Below are positions 6,579 to 12,957 of a DNA stretch of 13,182 bases, piece after piece. This stretch comes from DASPLH01 sp035627675 (GTDB taxonomy: Bacteria; Acidobacteriota; Terriglobia; Terriglobales; Acidobacteriaceae): assembly GCA_035627675.1 (NCBI GenBank), contig DASPLH010000145.1, positions 1-13,182 of the forward strand, in the 5' to 3' direction. The notes under the pieces were generated by a model. That model was not told the DNA's origin, searched no databases, and saw nothing but the letters and a program-made list of their open reading frames with translations. The position numbers and the translations under genes were made by a program. Each line of letters begins with the position of its first letter. The first letter of the stretch is position 1.

Positions 6579-6662
6579 GTGCCGTTCCCTGCGGGACTCG
6601 ATCCGGCGCGCTGCCGACCCAGCACTCACGTGCTGGGCTAATCTATGCCGTCGCTTCGCGAC
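6579..6662 (-). repeat. REP-like three-hairpin module, inverted copy
   Basis: Read on the - strand, the order is the same as in copy 1: GTCGC-GAA-GCGAC (6662-6650), CCCAGCAC-GTGA-GTGCTGGG (6637-6618) and TCCC-GCA-GGGA (6596-6586). The spacers are 12 and 21 bases. The first stem has a different sequence from copies 1 and 2, but both arms changed together, which keeps it paired. The base before the central hairpin reads ATTAG rather than GTAG. The module begins immediately after the transposase stop codon. Confidence 0.82.
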
Positions 6663-6811
6663 TTTGCCTCAGTGCTCGATCCAGCGCCAAGGGTAGGGAA
6701 TAAGAATGCGGGGGATGCCATCCGGCTTCGATGCCATGCCGCACAGTGCCGCAGGCTTGGACAACTGCCCGCACCCAGCGCCGCACGCAAAGGGGAATTG
6801 CCCGCGCGCCA
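6663..6811. other. Non-coding spacer between inverted and direct REP-like copies
   Basis: No credible gene is seen in this stretch. It holds a minor GGAT-GCC-ATCC palindrome (6713-6723). The reading frames that cross it show no family features. It may be part of a larger interspersed repeat. Confidence 0.4.
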
Positions 6812-6899
6812 GCGCCGCAGGCGCGGAACGGTTGTAGCCCAGCACGTGAGTGCTGGGGAAACAGAGCGATTAGAACGGAGTCCCGCAGGGACGGCACGC
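6812..6899 (+). repeat. REP-like three-hairpin module, copy 2
   Basis: GCGCC-GCA-GGCGC (6812-6824), CCCAGCAC-GTGA-GTGCTGGG (6838-6857) and GTCCC-GCA-GGGAC (6880-6892) have the same spacing as copy 1 (13 and 22 bases). GTAG at 6834-6837 precedes the central hairpin. The last 20 bases (6880-6899 plus GA at 6878) match the 6121-6140 segment of copy 1. It ends only 11 bases before the TAAAAT that may drive kbl. Confidence 0.85.
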
Positions 6900-6910
6900 A
6901 CCCGGCGCGC

Positions 6911-6916
6911 TAAAAT
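6911..6916 (+). promoter_or_regulatory. Candidate -10 element of kbl
   Basis: TAAAAT matches five of six bases of the sigma70 -10 and would start transcription near 6923, about 26 bases before the kbl ATG. No -35 is recognisable: the expected place (about 6888-6893) is inside the last hairpin of REP-like copy 2. Confidence 0.35.
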
Positions 6917-6948
6917 ATCCGGTCACGATCCTCACGCAAGGTGCTCTG

Positions 6949-8166
6949 ATGCCAACTGCTGCCACTCGCACCAATCCGCTCTCTTTTCTCTCCGACGAAC
7001 TCAACACCCTCAAGCAGAAGGGAACGTACTTCAAGCTCCGCGTGCTCGACGACGAGCAGGCGCCGGTTTGCCACTTCGACGGCAAGCAGGTCATCAATCT
7101 CGCGTCCAACAACTACCTCGGACTGACGACGCACCCCAAGCTGCGCGAGGCCGCGCTCGCGGCAACGAAGAAGTACGGTGTCGGCTCCGGCGCGGTGCGC
7201 ACCATTGCCGGCACCATGAAGCTCCACATGGAGTTGGAAGAGAAGATCGCGCGCTTCAAGAACGTCGAGGCCTGCGTCGTCTTCCAGTCGGGCTTCACCG
7301 CGAATGCCGGTACAGTCTCGGCGATCCTCGGCAAAGAAGACTTCATCATCAGCGACGAGCTCAACCATGCGTCCATCATCGACGGATGCCGTCTCTCGCG
7401 CGCCAAGATCCTGGTGTTCCGCCACAAGGACATCGCGCACGCCGAAGAGCAGCTGGCGAGCGTGAAGGACCAGCCCGGAAAGAAGTTGCTGATTACCGAT
7501 GGCGTCTTCTCAATGGATGGCGACATCGGCCCGCTCCCTGGGCTGTGCGAGTTGGCCGAGAAATACGGAGCCATCATGATGGTCGATGATGCGCACTCCA
7601 GCGGCGTGCTCGGACGCCAGGGGCGCGGCACCATCGATCATTTCGGCATGCACGGCCGCGTTGACATCCAGGTCGGCACCTTGTCGAAAGCCATCGGAGC
7701 CCTCGGCGGATACGTCTGCGGCACCCGCGACCTGATCGAGTTCCTCTACCACCGCGGACGCCCGTTCCTGTTCTCGACCTCGCACCCGCCGTCAGTCGCG
7801 GCCACCTGCATCGCCGCCTTCGACGTGCTCGAGAACGAGCCTGAGCACATGGAGCGGCTCTGGGACAACACGCGCTTCTTCAAGAAAGAGCTCGGTGTGC
7901 TCGGCTACAACATCGGCGGACAGAACACTCCGGCCAGCGAGACTCCCATCACGCCCATCATCATCGGCGAAGGCCGCACGACGATGGAGTTCAGCAAGGC
8001 GCTGTTCGAGGAAGGCGTGTTCGCCACCGGCATTGCATTCCCGACCGTGCCGGAAGGCAAGGCGCGCGTGCGAACGATCGTCACCGGCGCGCATACCAAC
8101 GGTCAGCTCTCGCAGGCCCTCGAAGTGCTGAAGCGGGTCGGCAAGCGCATGGGGATCATCCAGTAG
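6949..8166 (+). CDS. kbl: Glycine C-acetyltransferase (2-amino-3-ketobutyrate CoA ligase)
   Basis: This PLP-dependent alpha-oxoamine synthase splits 2-amino-3-ketobutyrate with CoA to glycine and acetyl-CoA, the step after Tdh. It has 405 aa, against about 398 for E. coli Kbl. Visible features are the glycine-rich GSGAVRTIAGT (79-89), ELNHASIIDG (137-146) with His140, DGVFSMDGDI (184-193), DDAHSSGVLG (213-222) and the PLP lysine in GTLSKAIGALGGY (Lys247). The N-terminal strings FKLRVLD and NNYLGLTTHP fit Kbl better than 8-amino-7-oxononanoate synthase, and the nearby tdh settles the choice. AAGGT about seven bases before the ATG is an acceptable SD. A terminator follows 29 bases after the stop. 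Separation from tdh by the transposase unit suggests kbl relies on its own promoter. Confidence 0.94.
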   Translation: MPTAATRTNPLSFLSDELNTLKQKGTYFKLRVLDDEQAPVCHFDGKQVINLASNNYLGLTTHPKLREAALAATKKYGVGSGAVRTIAGTMKLHMELEEKIARFKNVEACVVFQSGFTANAGTVSAILGKEDFIISDELNHASIIDGCRLSRAKILVFRHKDIAHAEEQLASVKDQPGKKLLITDGVFSMDGDIGPLPGLCELAEKYGAIMMVDDAHSSGVLGRQGRGTIDHFGMHGRVDIQVGTLSKAIGALGGYVCGTRDLIEFLYHRGRPFLFSTSHPPSVAATCIAAFDVLENEPEHMERLWDNTRFFKKELGVLGYNIGGQNTPASETPITPIIIGEGRTTMEFSKALFEEGVFATGIAFPTVPEGKARVRTIVTGAHTNGQLSQALEVLKRVGKRMGIIQ

Positions 8167-8195
8167 TTCTCGACGGAAACGAGAATCAAACACGA

Positions 8196-8227
8196 GAGGC
8201 GCCCTCAGCGGGCGCCTCAACTTTTTT
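8196..8227 (+). terminator. Intrinsic terminator after kbl
   Basis: The 9-bp GC-rich stem GAGGCGCCC (8196-8204)/GGGCGCCTC (8210-8218) has the loop TCAGC, then AAC and a T6 run (8222-8227). It is the clearest terminator in the window. Confidence 0.9.
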
Positions 8228-8250
8228 ATTGGTCTATCCGGATTGGTCTT

Positions 8251-8280
8251 ATCGGTGTGAATCCGTGCCAATCCGTGGTT
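8251..8280 (+). repeat. 10-nt periodic repeat cluster 1
   Basis: Three head-to-tail 10-mers: ATCGGTGTGA, ATCCGTGCCA and ATCCGTGGTT. The last unit runs into the recQ stop codon (complement of TTA at 8279-8281). The same 10-mer family recurs at 9901-9929 and 9948-9977. Confidence 0.75.
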
Positions 8281-9862
8281 AAGGATGTCTTTGTAGTTCA
8301 GCCAATATAGCGGTTCCGAACTCCTCCGCCTTCTTCGGCCCGATCCCGGCAATCGTCTGGAGTTCCTTCAGCGTTCTGGGCCGCAGGCGGGCGATCTCCA
8401 TCAGCGTGGAATCATGCAGGACGCGGAACGCCTTCCAGCCTTTTTCTCGCGCGAACTCCAGTCGCCACGTCCTGAGCCGCTCGAACCGCTGCTTTGCTCC
8501 GGCGTCAAGCGTCAGCGACGTGCTCGCCTGTGCCGCCGAGCGGAGCGCACGCGGCTTGCTGCTGGATTTCTGCTCCGTCGCTCTCAATCTGCGAACAGCT
8601 TCCGGATCGGGCTGGTAGCGATGGTTCGTTCCGCGCTCGCATACATCGCACCTGCAGTCACGCACCGCCGTGCTCTCGCCGAAATAGTCGAGGATCTGGC
8701 GCCGTCGGCACACATCGGACGACGCGAAGCCCAGCATGGATTCCAGCTTGCTTTCCGCATGACGCCGCAGGCGCGCAATGTCCGGCAGCGAGAGCGCCGG
8801 GTTGTTATCGCCGATCGTCTGGATGAAGAACCGTTGCGTGCGCAGGTCGGCTCCGCAGTGGTAGAGGATGCAGTGCGCCGGGCGGCCATCGCGTCCCGCG
8901 CGTCCCGCCTCCTGGTAGTAGGCTTCGACGCTGCCGGGCAGGTTGTAGTGCACCACGAAGCGGATATCCGGCTTGTTGATGCCCATGCCGAACGCGTTCG
9001 TAGCGACCGCGATGCCGTCTTCGGCCTGCATGAAGCGTGACTGGCTCTTCGCCCGTGCCGCCTGCGTCATCCCCGCGTGATAGGCGAAGACCTCGCGATC
9101 CGCGAACTTGTCTTCCAGCAATGCCGCGAGTTCTTCGACCGCGCGCCGGGTAGAGCAGTAGATGATGCCGCTGCCTTGCCTCGTGCCGAGGAAGCGCAAC
9201 AGCGCCGGATCTTTCTGCGCGCTCTTCTCGAAACGGCGGGATGAATACGTCAGGTTCGGCCGGTCGAATCCCGTGACGTGTATGCGTGGTTGCTTGAGGC
9301 CGAGCAGGGTAACGATGTCGCGGCGTACCTGCGGCGTGGCCGTCGCCGTGAGCGCCATCGTGACCGGTTCGCCCAACATGCGCCGGATCTCCGCGAGCCG
9401 CATGTACTCCGGACGGAAGTCGTGTCCCCAACTGCTGATGCAGTGCGCTTCGTCTATGACAAACAGCTTCGGACGCAGCTTGGGCAGCACGCGCTGGAAC
9501 GACGGCGCCGAGAAACGCTCGGGCGCGACATAGAGCAGTCCCGCAAAGCCCTGATGCAACAACCGCAGTGCTTCAGTCGCCTCTTCGCCGGATTGCGAGC
9601 TGTTGAGCAGCATCGCCGGGATGTTCAGCGCGCGCAGTTGGCGCACCTGGTCGGCCATCAGCGAGATCAGCGGAGAGATGACGAGTGTCAGTCCTCTTCC
9701 AACCACCGCCGGAAGCTGGAAGCACAGGCTCTTGCCGGCGCCAGTCGGCATCACGGCCAGCACGTCGTGGCCGGCGAGCACGTCTTCGATGACCTCGCGC
9801 TGCCGGGGACGGAAACTGCTGAGTTGGAAAACCGACGTAAGGGTGGAATCGAGAATCTGCAT
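8279..9862 (-). CDS. recQ: RecQ-family ATP-dependent DNA helicase, short form
   Basis: This 3'-5' superfamily 2 DNA helicase (527 aa) acts in recombination and fork repair. Motifs seen are motif 0 FRPRQREVI (17-25), Walker A MPTGAGKS (38-45), VIDEAHCISSWGHDFRPEY (135-153, the DEAH box and aromatic-rich loop), TATATP (172-177) and motif VI YYQEAGRAGRDGRP (315-328). Zinc-binding cysteines are C385, C403, C405 and C408. An HRDC domain covers about 455-525. Only about 46 residues separate the zinc site from HRDC, too few for the usual RQC winged helix; E. coli RecQ has about 609 aa. The ATG at 9862 is preferred to TTG at 9892 because the family begins just before motif 0; no strong SD was seen. 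It lies downstream of pyrC on the same strand, 117 bases away and beyond an inverted repeat. Confidence 0.93.
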   Translation of the reverse strand: MQILDSTLTSVFQLSSFRPRQREVIEDVLAGHDVLAVMPTGAGKSLCFQLPAVVGRGLTLVISPLISLMADQVRQLRALNIPAMLLNSSQSGEEATEALRLLHQGFAGLLYVAPERFSAPSFQRVLPKLRPKLFVIDEAHCISSWGHDFRPEYMRLAEIRRMLGEPVTMALTATATPQVRRDIVTLLGLKQPRIHVTGFDRPNLTYSSRRFEKSAQKDPALLRFLGTRQGSGIIYCSTRRAVEELAALLEDKFADREVFAYHAGMTQAARAKSQSRFMQAEDGIAVATNAFGMGINKPDIRFVVHYNLPGSVEAYYQEAGRAGRDGRPAHCILYHCGADLRTQRFFIQTIGDNNPALSLPDIARLRRHAESKLESMLGFASSDVCRRRQILDYFGESTAVRDCRCDVCERGTNHRYQPDPEAVRRLRATEQKSSSKPRALRSAAQASTSLTLDAGAKQRFERLRTWRLEFAREKGWKAFRVLHDSTLMEIARLRPRTLKELQTIAGIGPKKAEEFGTAILAELQRHP

Positions 9863-9900
9863 GGGCCGCAGACTTAGAGTAGCAGCGGTCAAGGCGCTCG

Positions 9901-9929
9901 ACCACGGATTAACACCGATTGGAACGGAT
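9901..9929 (-). repeat. 10-nt periodic repeat cluster 2 (inverted)
   Basis: Read on the - strand: ATCCGTTCCA, ATCGGTGTTA and ATCCGTGGT. It is inverted relative to the cluster at 9948-9977, and the two can pair over nearly their whole length with a few mismatches. The outer CCACGGATT (9902-9910)/AATCCGTGG (9966-9974) pairs perfectly. Confidence 0.72.
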
Positions 9930-9947
9930 CGGACCTGGAGCGTGGTG

Positions 9948-9977
9948 ATCCGTGTCCATCCGTGCCAATCCGTGGCC
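9948..9977 (+). repeat. 10-nt periodic repeat cluster 3
   Basis: Three 10-mers: ATCCGTGTCC, ATCCGTGCCA and ATCCGTGGCC. The middle unit is identical to the middle unit of cluster 1. The cluster lies between the pyrC stop (9980) and recQ. With cluster 2 it would form a long imperfect hairpin in the RNA leaving pyrC, but there is no T-run. Confidence 0.75.
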
Positions 9978-9979
9978 AG

Positions 9980-11263
9980 CTATCCCTCGTACACGACCCG
10001 TCCGCCGACGATGGTAGCGACCACCTTGCCGTGGAATTCCATGCCGTCGTACGGACAGTTGCGCGACTTCGAGCGGGTTTTGCGGACGTCGTACTTCCAG
10101 CGCGCCTTCGGATCGATCAGCGTAATGTCGGCAATCGAGCCTTTCGCCAGCGTGCCCCTTCCTTCGAGGTTCACGATTCGCGCCGGATTCGTCGTCAGCA
10201 GTTCAATGACGCGGCTCAGCGGGGCCTTGCGCCTGCGGTGCAGTTCGGTAACCGCCGCGGCGAACGCAACCTCCAGTCCGGTAATGCCGTACATCGCGCG
10301 GTCGAATTCCACTTCCTTCTCGTACAGCGCGTGCGGAGCGTGATCGGTCGCGATGGCGTCCACCGTGCCGTCCAGCAGTCCTTGCAGCATGGCTTCGCGG
10401 TCGGCGGCCGTGCGCAGCGGAGGATTCATCTTGTAGCGCGTGTCGTAGTCCGTGCAGTTTTCCTCGGTGAAGAGGAAGTGATGCGGGCATACCTCGGCCG
10501 TGACGCGCGCCCCCGCCTTTCGGCCCAGGCGAACCAGGTCGAGTCCCTCCAAGGTCGAGATGTGGGCCACGTGCAACGCGGCTTTGGTCTCGTGCGCCAG
10601 CCGGACGTCGCGCTCCACGATCTTCCACTCGGCCTCGCGCGGTTGCCCGCGCAGTCCGAGCCGGAACGACGTCGCGCCGAGGTTCATCGGCGAGCCCTTC
10701 GTCAGCCGCGTGTCCTCCGCGTGCTGAATGACGGGGATGCCGAGGCGAGCCGCCGCCGACAACGCATCACGCATGATGTTGTCGTCGAGGATCGGGCGCC
10801 CGTCGTCGCTGACGGCCACCGCTCCCTCGGCCACGAGTTCGCGATAGTCGCTCAGCTTCTCGCCGGCGCTGCCCACGGTCGCCGCCGCGATTGGAAACAC
10901 ATTGACCACGGCGCCGCGTTCGGGATCGCGCATCCACCGCGTGATCGCCGGCGAGTCGTTCACCGGAGCCGTGTTCGGCATGGCGCACACCGACGTGAAC
11001 CCGCCCGCCGCCGCCGCCGCCGTCCCGGTGGCAATCGTTTCCTTGTGCGACTGCCCCGGCTCGCGCAGATGCGCGTGCAGGTCCACGAATCCGGGCGCAA
11101 CCACCAGGTTCTTGACCTGGATAACCTTGTCCGCGCCTTTCAGCGTGCCCGGCTTCGCGACTTCCGCGATGCTCCCGTTCCGGATGAGAAGGTCGCGAGG
11201 CTCTTCGATGCGCTGCGCAGGATCGATCAGCAGACCGCCCCGGATCAGAAGCGTCTCGCTCAT
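9980..11263 (-). CDS. pyrC: Dihydroorotase (class I)
   Basis: It catalyses the cyclisation of N-carbamoyl-L-aspartate to dihydroorotate, the third step of pyrimidine synthesis. It has 427 aa, the length of Bacillus-type dihydroorotases in the amidohydrolase superfamily. Zinc and substrate residues are visible: PGFVDLHAHLREPG (57-70, His63 and His65), SDDGRPI (152-158, Asp153), QHAED (180-184, His181), HVAHIS (231-236, His234) and ATDHAPH (305-311, Asp307). The active-site aspartates and histidines are all present, so this is a working enzyme rather than an inactive PyrC-like partner. Its ATG overlaps the pyrB stop (11260-11263), and GGGAGG (11275-11270) lies six bases upstream, so it is translationally coupled to pyrB. 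Confidence 0.96.
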   Translation of the reverse strand: MSETLLIRGGLLIDPAQRIEEPRDLLIRNGSIAEVAKPGTLKGADKVIQVKNLVVAPGFVDLHAHLREPGQSHKETIATGTAAAAAGGFTSVCAMPNTAPVNDSPAITRWMRDPERGAVVNVFPIAAATVGSAGEKLSDYRELVAEGAVAVSDDGRPILDDNIMRDALSAAARLGIPVIQHAEDTRLTKGSPMNLGATSFRLGLRGQPREAEWKIVERDVRLAHETKAALHVAHISTLEGLDLVRLGRKAGARVTAEVCPHHFLFTEENCTDYDTRYKMNPPLRTAADREAMLQGLLDGTVDAIATDHAPHALYEKEVEFDRAMYGITGLEVAFAAAVTELHRRRKAPLSRVIELLTTNPARIVNLEGRGTLAKGSIADITLIDPKARWKYDVRKTRSKSRNCPYDGMEFHGKVVATIVGGRVVYEG

Positions 11264-12168
11264 CGCTTGCCTCCCAACAGCGCCGCCAGGATTGCCATGC
11301 GCACCTTCACTCCGTTCAATACCTGCTCCAGCACGACCGACTGCGGGCTGTCCGCCACCTCGTCGGTCAGTTCCATGCCGCGGATCATCGGCCCGGGATG
11401 CATGATGATGGCGTTCTTCTTCGCCAGCCGCATGCGTGCGGCCGTGAGTTGATACTGGCTGACGTACTCGTCCACGTTGATCTTCATGCCCGACAGGCGT
11501 TCCTGCTGGACGCGCAACATCATCACCACGTCAGCGCCCGCGACCGCCTTGTCCATATCGCGCTCGATGCGTATGCCCGGCCCGAGCTGTGCCGCCGCGT
11601 CGGGCAGCAGAATCTCCGGCCCGCAAAGCGTCAACTGCGCGCCCAGCCTGGAGAACAGGATGGCGTCGCTCCGGGCCACGCGGCTGTGGAAGATATCGCC
11701 GACCGTCACGATCTTCAGCCCCTTCAGCGTCTTCTTGTGCTCAAGGATGGTGAAGGCGTCGAGCAGCGCCTGCGAAGGATGCTCGTGCATGCCGTCTCCG
11801 GCGTTGATGATCGGAATGTCGAGGATGCGGGCCAGCAGGTTCGGCGAGCCCGACGAAGGATGCCGCACCACAATCGCGTCCACGATCGAACGCAGCGTCA
11901 GGCCGGTATCTTTCAGCGACTCGCCCTTCTCGGCGCTTGACGAGGACGTGTGGATGACGACCGTCGATGCTCCAAGCGCCTTCGCGGCGATCTCAAAGCT
12001 GACGCGCGTCCTTGTGGAGTTTTCGTAGAAAAGGAGAGCGACTCGGCGTCCGCGAAGCTTGTTCGACGGTCGCGCTGGATTCATCTTCCGGGCCGAGGCC
12101 AGGAAATCAAGGATCTGCCGGGAACTGAGAGGCTCGATCCCGAGGAGTGATCGGGGCTTGGCGGGCAT
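11260..12168 (-). CDS. pyrB: Aspartate carbamoyltransferase catalytic subunit
   Basis: It joins carbamoyl phosphate and aspartate, the committed step of pyrimidine synthesis. It has 302 aa, normal for a catalytic chain. The carbamoyl phosphate site is FYENSTRTRVSFE (47-59); many family members have P where N50 stands. SSSAEKGES (76-84) carries the active-site lysine Lys81, and HEHPSQALLDA (128-138) is the HPSQ motif. HPGPMIRGMEL (257-267) has Ile262 where Asn is common (HPGP-x-NRG). No pyrI regulatory subunit is present. AGGA (12179-12176), seven bases before the ATG, is the SD; it lies in a possible hairpin with GGTCC/GGACC arms. It is the second gene of pyrR-pyrB-pyrC and overlaps pyrC. Confidence 0.96.
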   Translation of the reverse strand: MPAKPRSLLGIEPLSSRQILDFLASARKMNPARPSNKLRGRRVALLFYENSTRTRVSFEIAAKALGASTVVIHTSSSSAEKGESLKDTGLTLRSIVDAIVVRHPSSGSPNLLARILDIPIINAGDGMHEHPSQALLDAFTILEHKKTLKGLKIVTVGDIFHSRVARSDAILFSRLGAQLTLCGPEILLPDAAAQLGPGIRIERDMDKAVAGADVVMMLRVQQERLSGMKINVDEYVSQYQLTAARMRLAKKNAIIMHPGPMIRGMELTDEVADSPQSVVLEQVLNGVKVRMAILAALLGGKR

Positions 12169-12173
12169 TAAGT

Positions 12174-12207
12174 GGTCCTGTGTGCGAAGCGGGCCGGCTT
12201 GCGGACC
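12174..12207 (-). promoter_or_regulatory. Possible SD-occluding hairpin before pyrB
   Basis: In the pyrR-pyrB gap, GGTCC (12207-12203 on the - strand) can pair with GGACC (12178-12174), with an inner AAGC/GCTT stem around CGGCCC. The pyrB SD AGGA shares GGA with the 3' arm. PyrR proteins act on pyr mRNA, so this is a candidate control point, but no consensus PyrR-binding loop was recognised. Confidence 0.3.
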
Positions 12208-12216
12208 CGGTCGCCG

Positions 12217-12795
12217 CTAGGAGTTCACATCTTCGCGTTCAACCAACAGTACCTTCTCTAACTGGTCGGTCTCTTGCAGTTTGACTTCAATGATCTCGAC
12301 CTCACTGGTCTGCACGCGGCGTCCAACGAACGTGGCCTCGATCGGCAGTTCGCGGTGTCCGCGGTCGATCAGAACCAGCAGTTGCACGCGACGCGGGCGC
12401 CCGTGGTCAAACAGCGCGTCCAGCGCGGCGCGGACCGTGCGGCCGGTGTAGAGCACGTCGTCGCAGATCACGATGTCCTTTCCGACAATGTCGAACTCCA
12501 TCGGCGCGGGCTGCACGACCGGCTTCGGGCCAACCGTGGAGAGGTCGTCGCGATACAGCGTGATGTCGAGCGTCCCGGTCGGAACCGGAGCTTTCTCGAT
12601 GCGCTCGATGTGCTTCGCCAGGCGCTCGGCGATCGGAATGCCGCGGCGCTTGATGCCGACCAGTCCGAGATTGCCGATGCCGTTGTTCTTCTCCACGATC
12701 TCGTGCGCCAACCGTACAAGGGTGCGCTCGATCTCGGAGGCCGACATGATCTGCCCCTTTTCGCGCAGATGAGGGGGCCGTGTAATGACATTCAT
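12217..12795 (-). CDS. pyrR: Bifunctional pyr operon RNA-binding regulator/uracil phosphoribosyltransferase
   Basis: PyrR binds pyr mRNA in response to UMP and can convert uracil plus PRPP to UMP. The 192-aa frame shows RLAHEIVEKNNG (28-39), GIKRRGIPIAERL (47-59), DITLYRDDLS (77-86), the PRPP loop IVICDDVLYTGRTV (108-121) and IDRGHRELPI (143-152), all in family order. Two starts are possible. ATG at 12795 fits the family N terminus, where the KGQIM string lines up with the first residues of Bacillus PyrR. ATG at 12747 has a better SD (AAGGGG, six bases upstream) and gives 176 aa. The longer form is chosen, but with the promoter at 12805 it would be nearly leaderless. It heads the pyrR-pyrB-pyrC operon, 48 bases before pyrB. 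Confidence 0.94.
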   Translation of the reverse strand: MNVITRPPHLREKGQIMSASEIERTLVRLAHEIVEKNNGIGNLGLVGIKRRGIPIAERLAKHIERIEKAPVPTGTLDITLYRDDLSTVGPKPVVQPAPMEFDIVGKDIVICDDVLYTGRTVRAALDALFDHGRPRRVQLLVLIDRGHRELPIEATFVGRRVQTSEVEIIEVKLQETDQLEKVLLVEREDVNS

Positions 12796-12804
12796 GATGC
12801 CTCG

Positions 12805-12834
12805 ATGATACGGGATGGCGATTCAGGGCGGCAA
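12805..12834 (-). promoter_or_regulatory. Promoter of the pyrR-pyrB-pyrC operon
   Basis: On the - strand, TTGCCG (12834-12829), an 18-bp spacer and TATCAT (12810-12805) match sigma70 boxes at four and five of six bases. Transcription would start near 12798, about three bases before the pyrR ATG at 12795. There is therefore no room for a Bacillus-style attenuator leader before pyrR. Confidence 0.45.
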
Positions 12835-12853
12835 GGATTGAGTGGAAGGGCGT

Positions 12854-12877
12854 CAGTTGCTGGTCGGCAGTTGCTAG
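12854..12877 (+). repeat. Two-unit direct repeat CAGTTGCTRG
   Basis: CAGTTGCTGG (12854-12863) and CAGTTGCTAG (12868-12877) recur with a 14-base period, upstream of the pyrR promoter. The function is unknown. Confidence 0.5.
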
Positions 12878-12927
12878 CGAGGGTCGCCAGAATCCGGCGG
12901 TGCGCCCGGTGATTCACCGCTCGCCCG

Positions 12928-12957
12928 TTCGTGCCCCTTCGTGTCCTTTGTGGTGAG
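12928..12957 (+). repeat. 10-nt periodic repeat, variant cluster
   Basis: TTCGTGCCCC (12928-12937), TTCGTGTCCT (12938-12947) and TTGTGGTGAG (12948-12957) repeat with a 10-base period. The shared TCGTG-type core makes them look like diverged relatives of the ATCCGTG clusters near recQ. The relation is an inference. Confidence 0.45.

Larger units (their letters stand above)
6055..6662 (+). mobile_element. RAYT transposase unit flanked by inverted REP-like modules
   Basis: The transposase ORF (6141-6578) is bounded by a direct module on the left (6055-6140) and an inverted module on the right (6579-6662), each abutting the coding region with no extra bases. GAGTCCCGCAGGGACGGCAC at 6121-6140 recurs inverted at 6579-6599 with one extra base. 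This matches the known RAYT/REP arrangement. RAYTs are usually single-copy, chromosomal and not autonomous insertion sequences. It lies between tdh and kbl. No target-site duplication was found. Confidence 0.7.

Noticed and set aside
6645..7589. 314-aa open frame on the + strand across the repeats and the start of kbl
   Set aside because: It runs through repeat DNA and out of frame through kbl; composition is Arg/Ala-rich with no motif.
8251..9977. CRISPR interpretation of the ATCCGTG clusters
   Set aside because: Units are 10 bases, adjacent and without unique spacers, so they are not a CRISPR array.
9962..11452. 496-aa open frame on the + strand opposite pyrC
   Set aside because: It is an antisense shadow of pyrC and pyrB, which have complete catalytic motifs.
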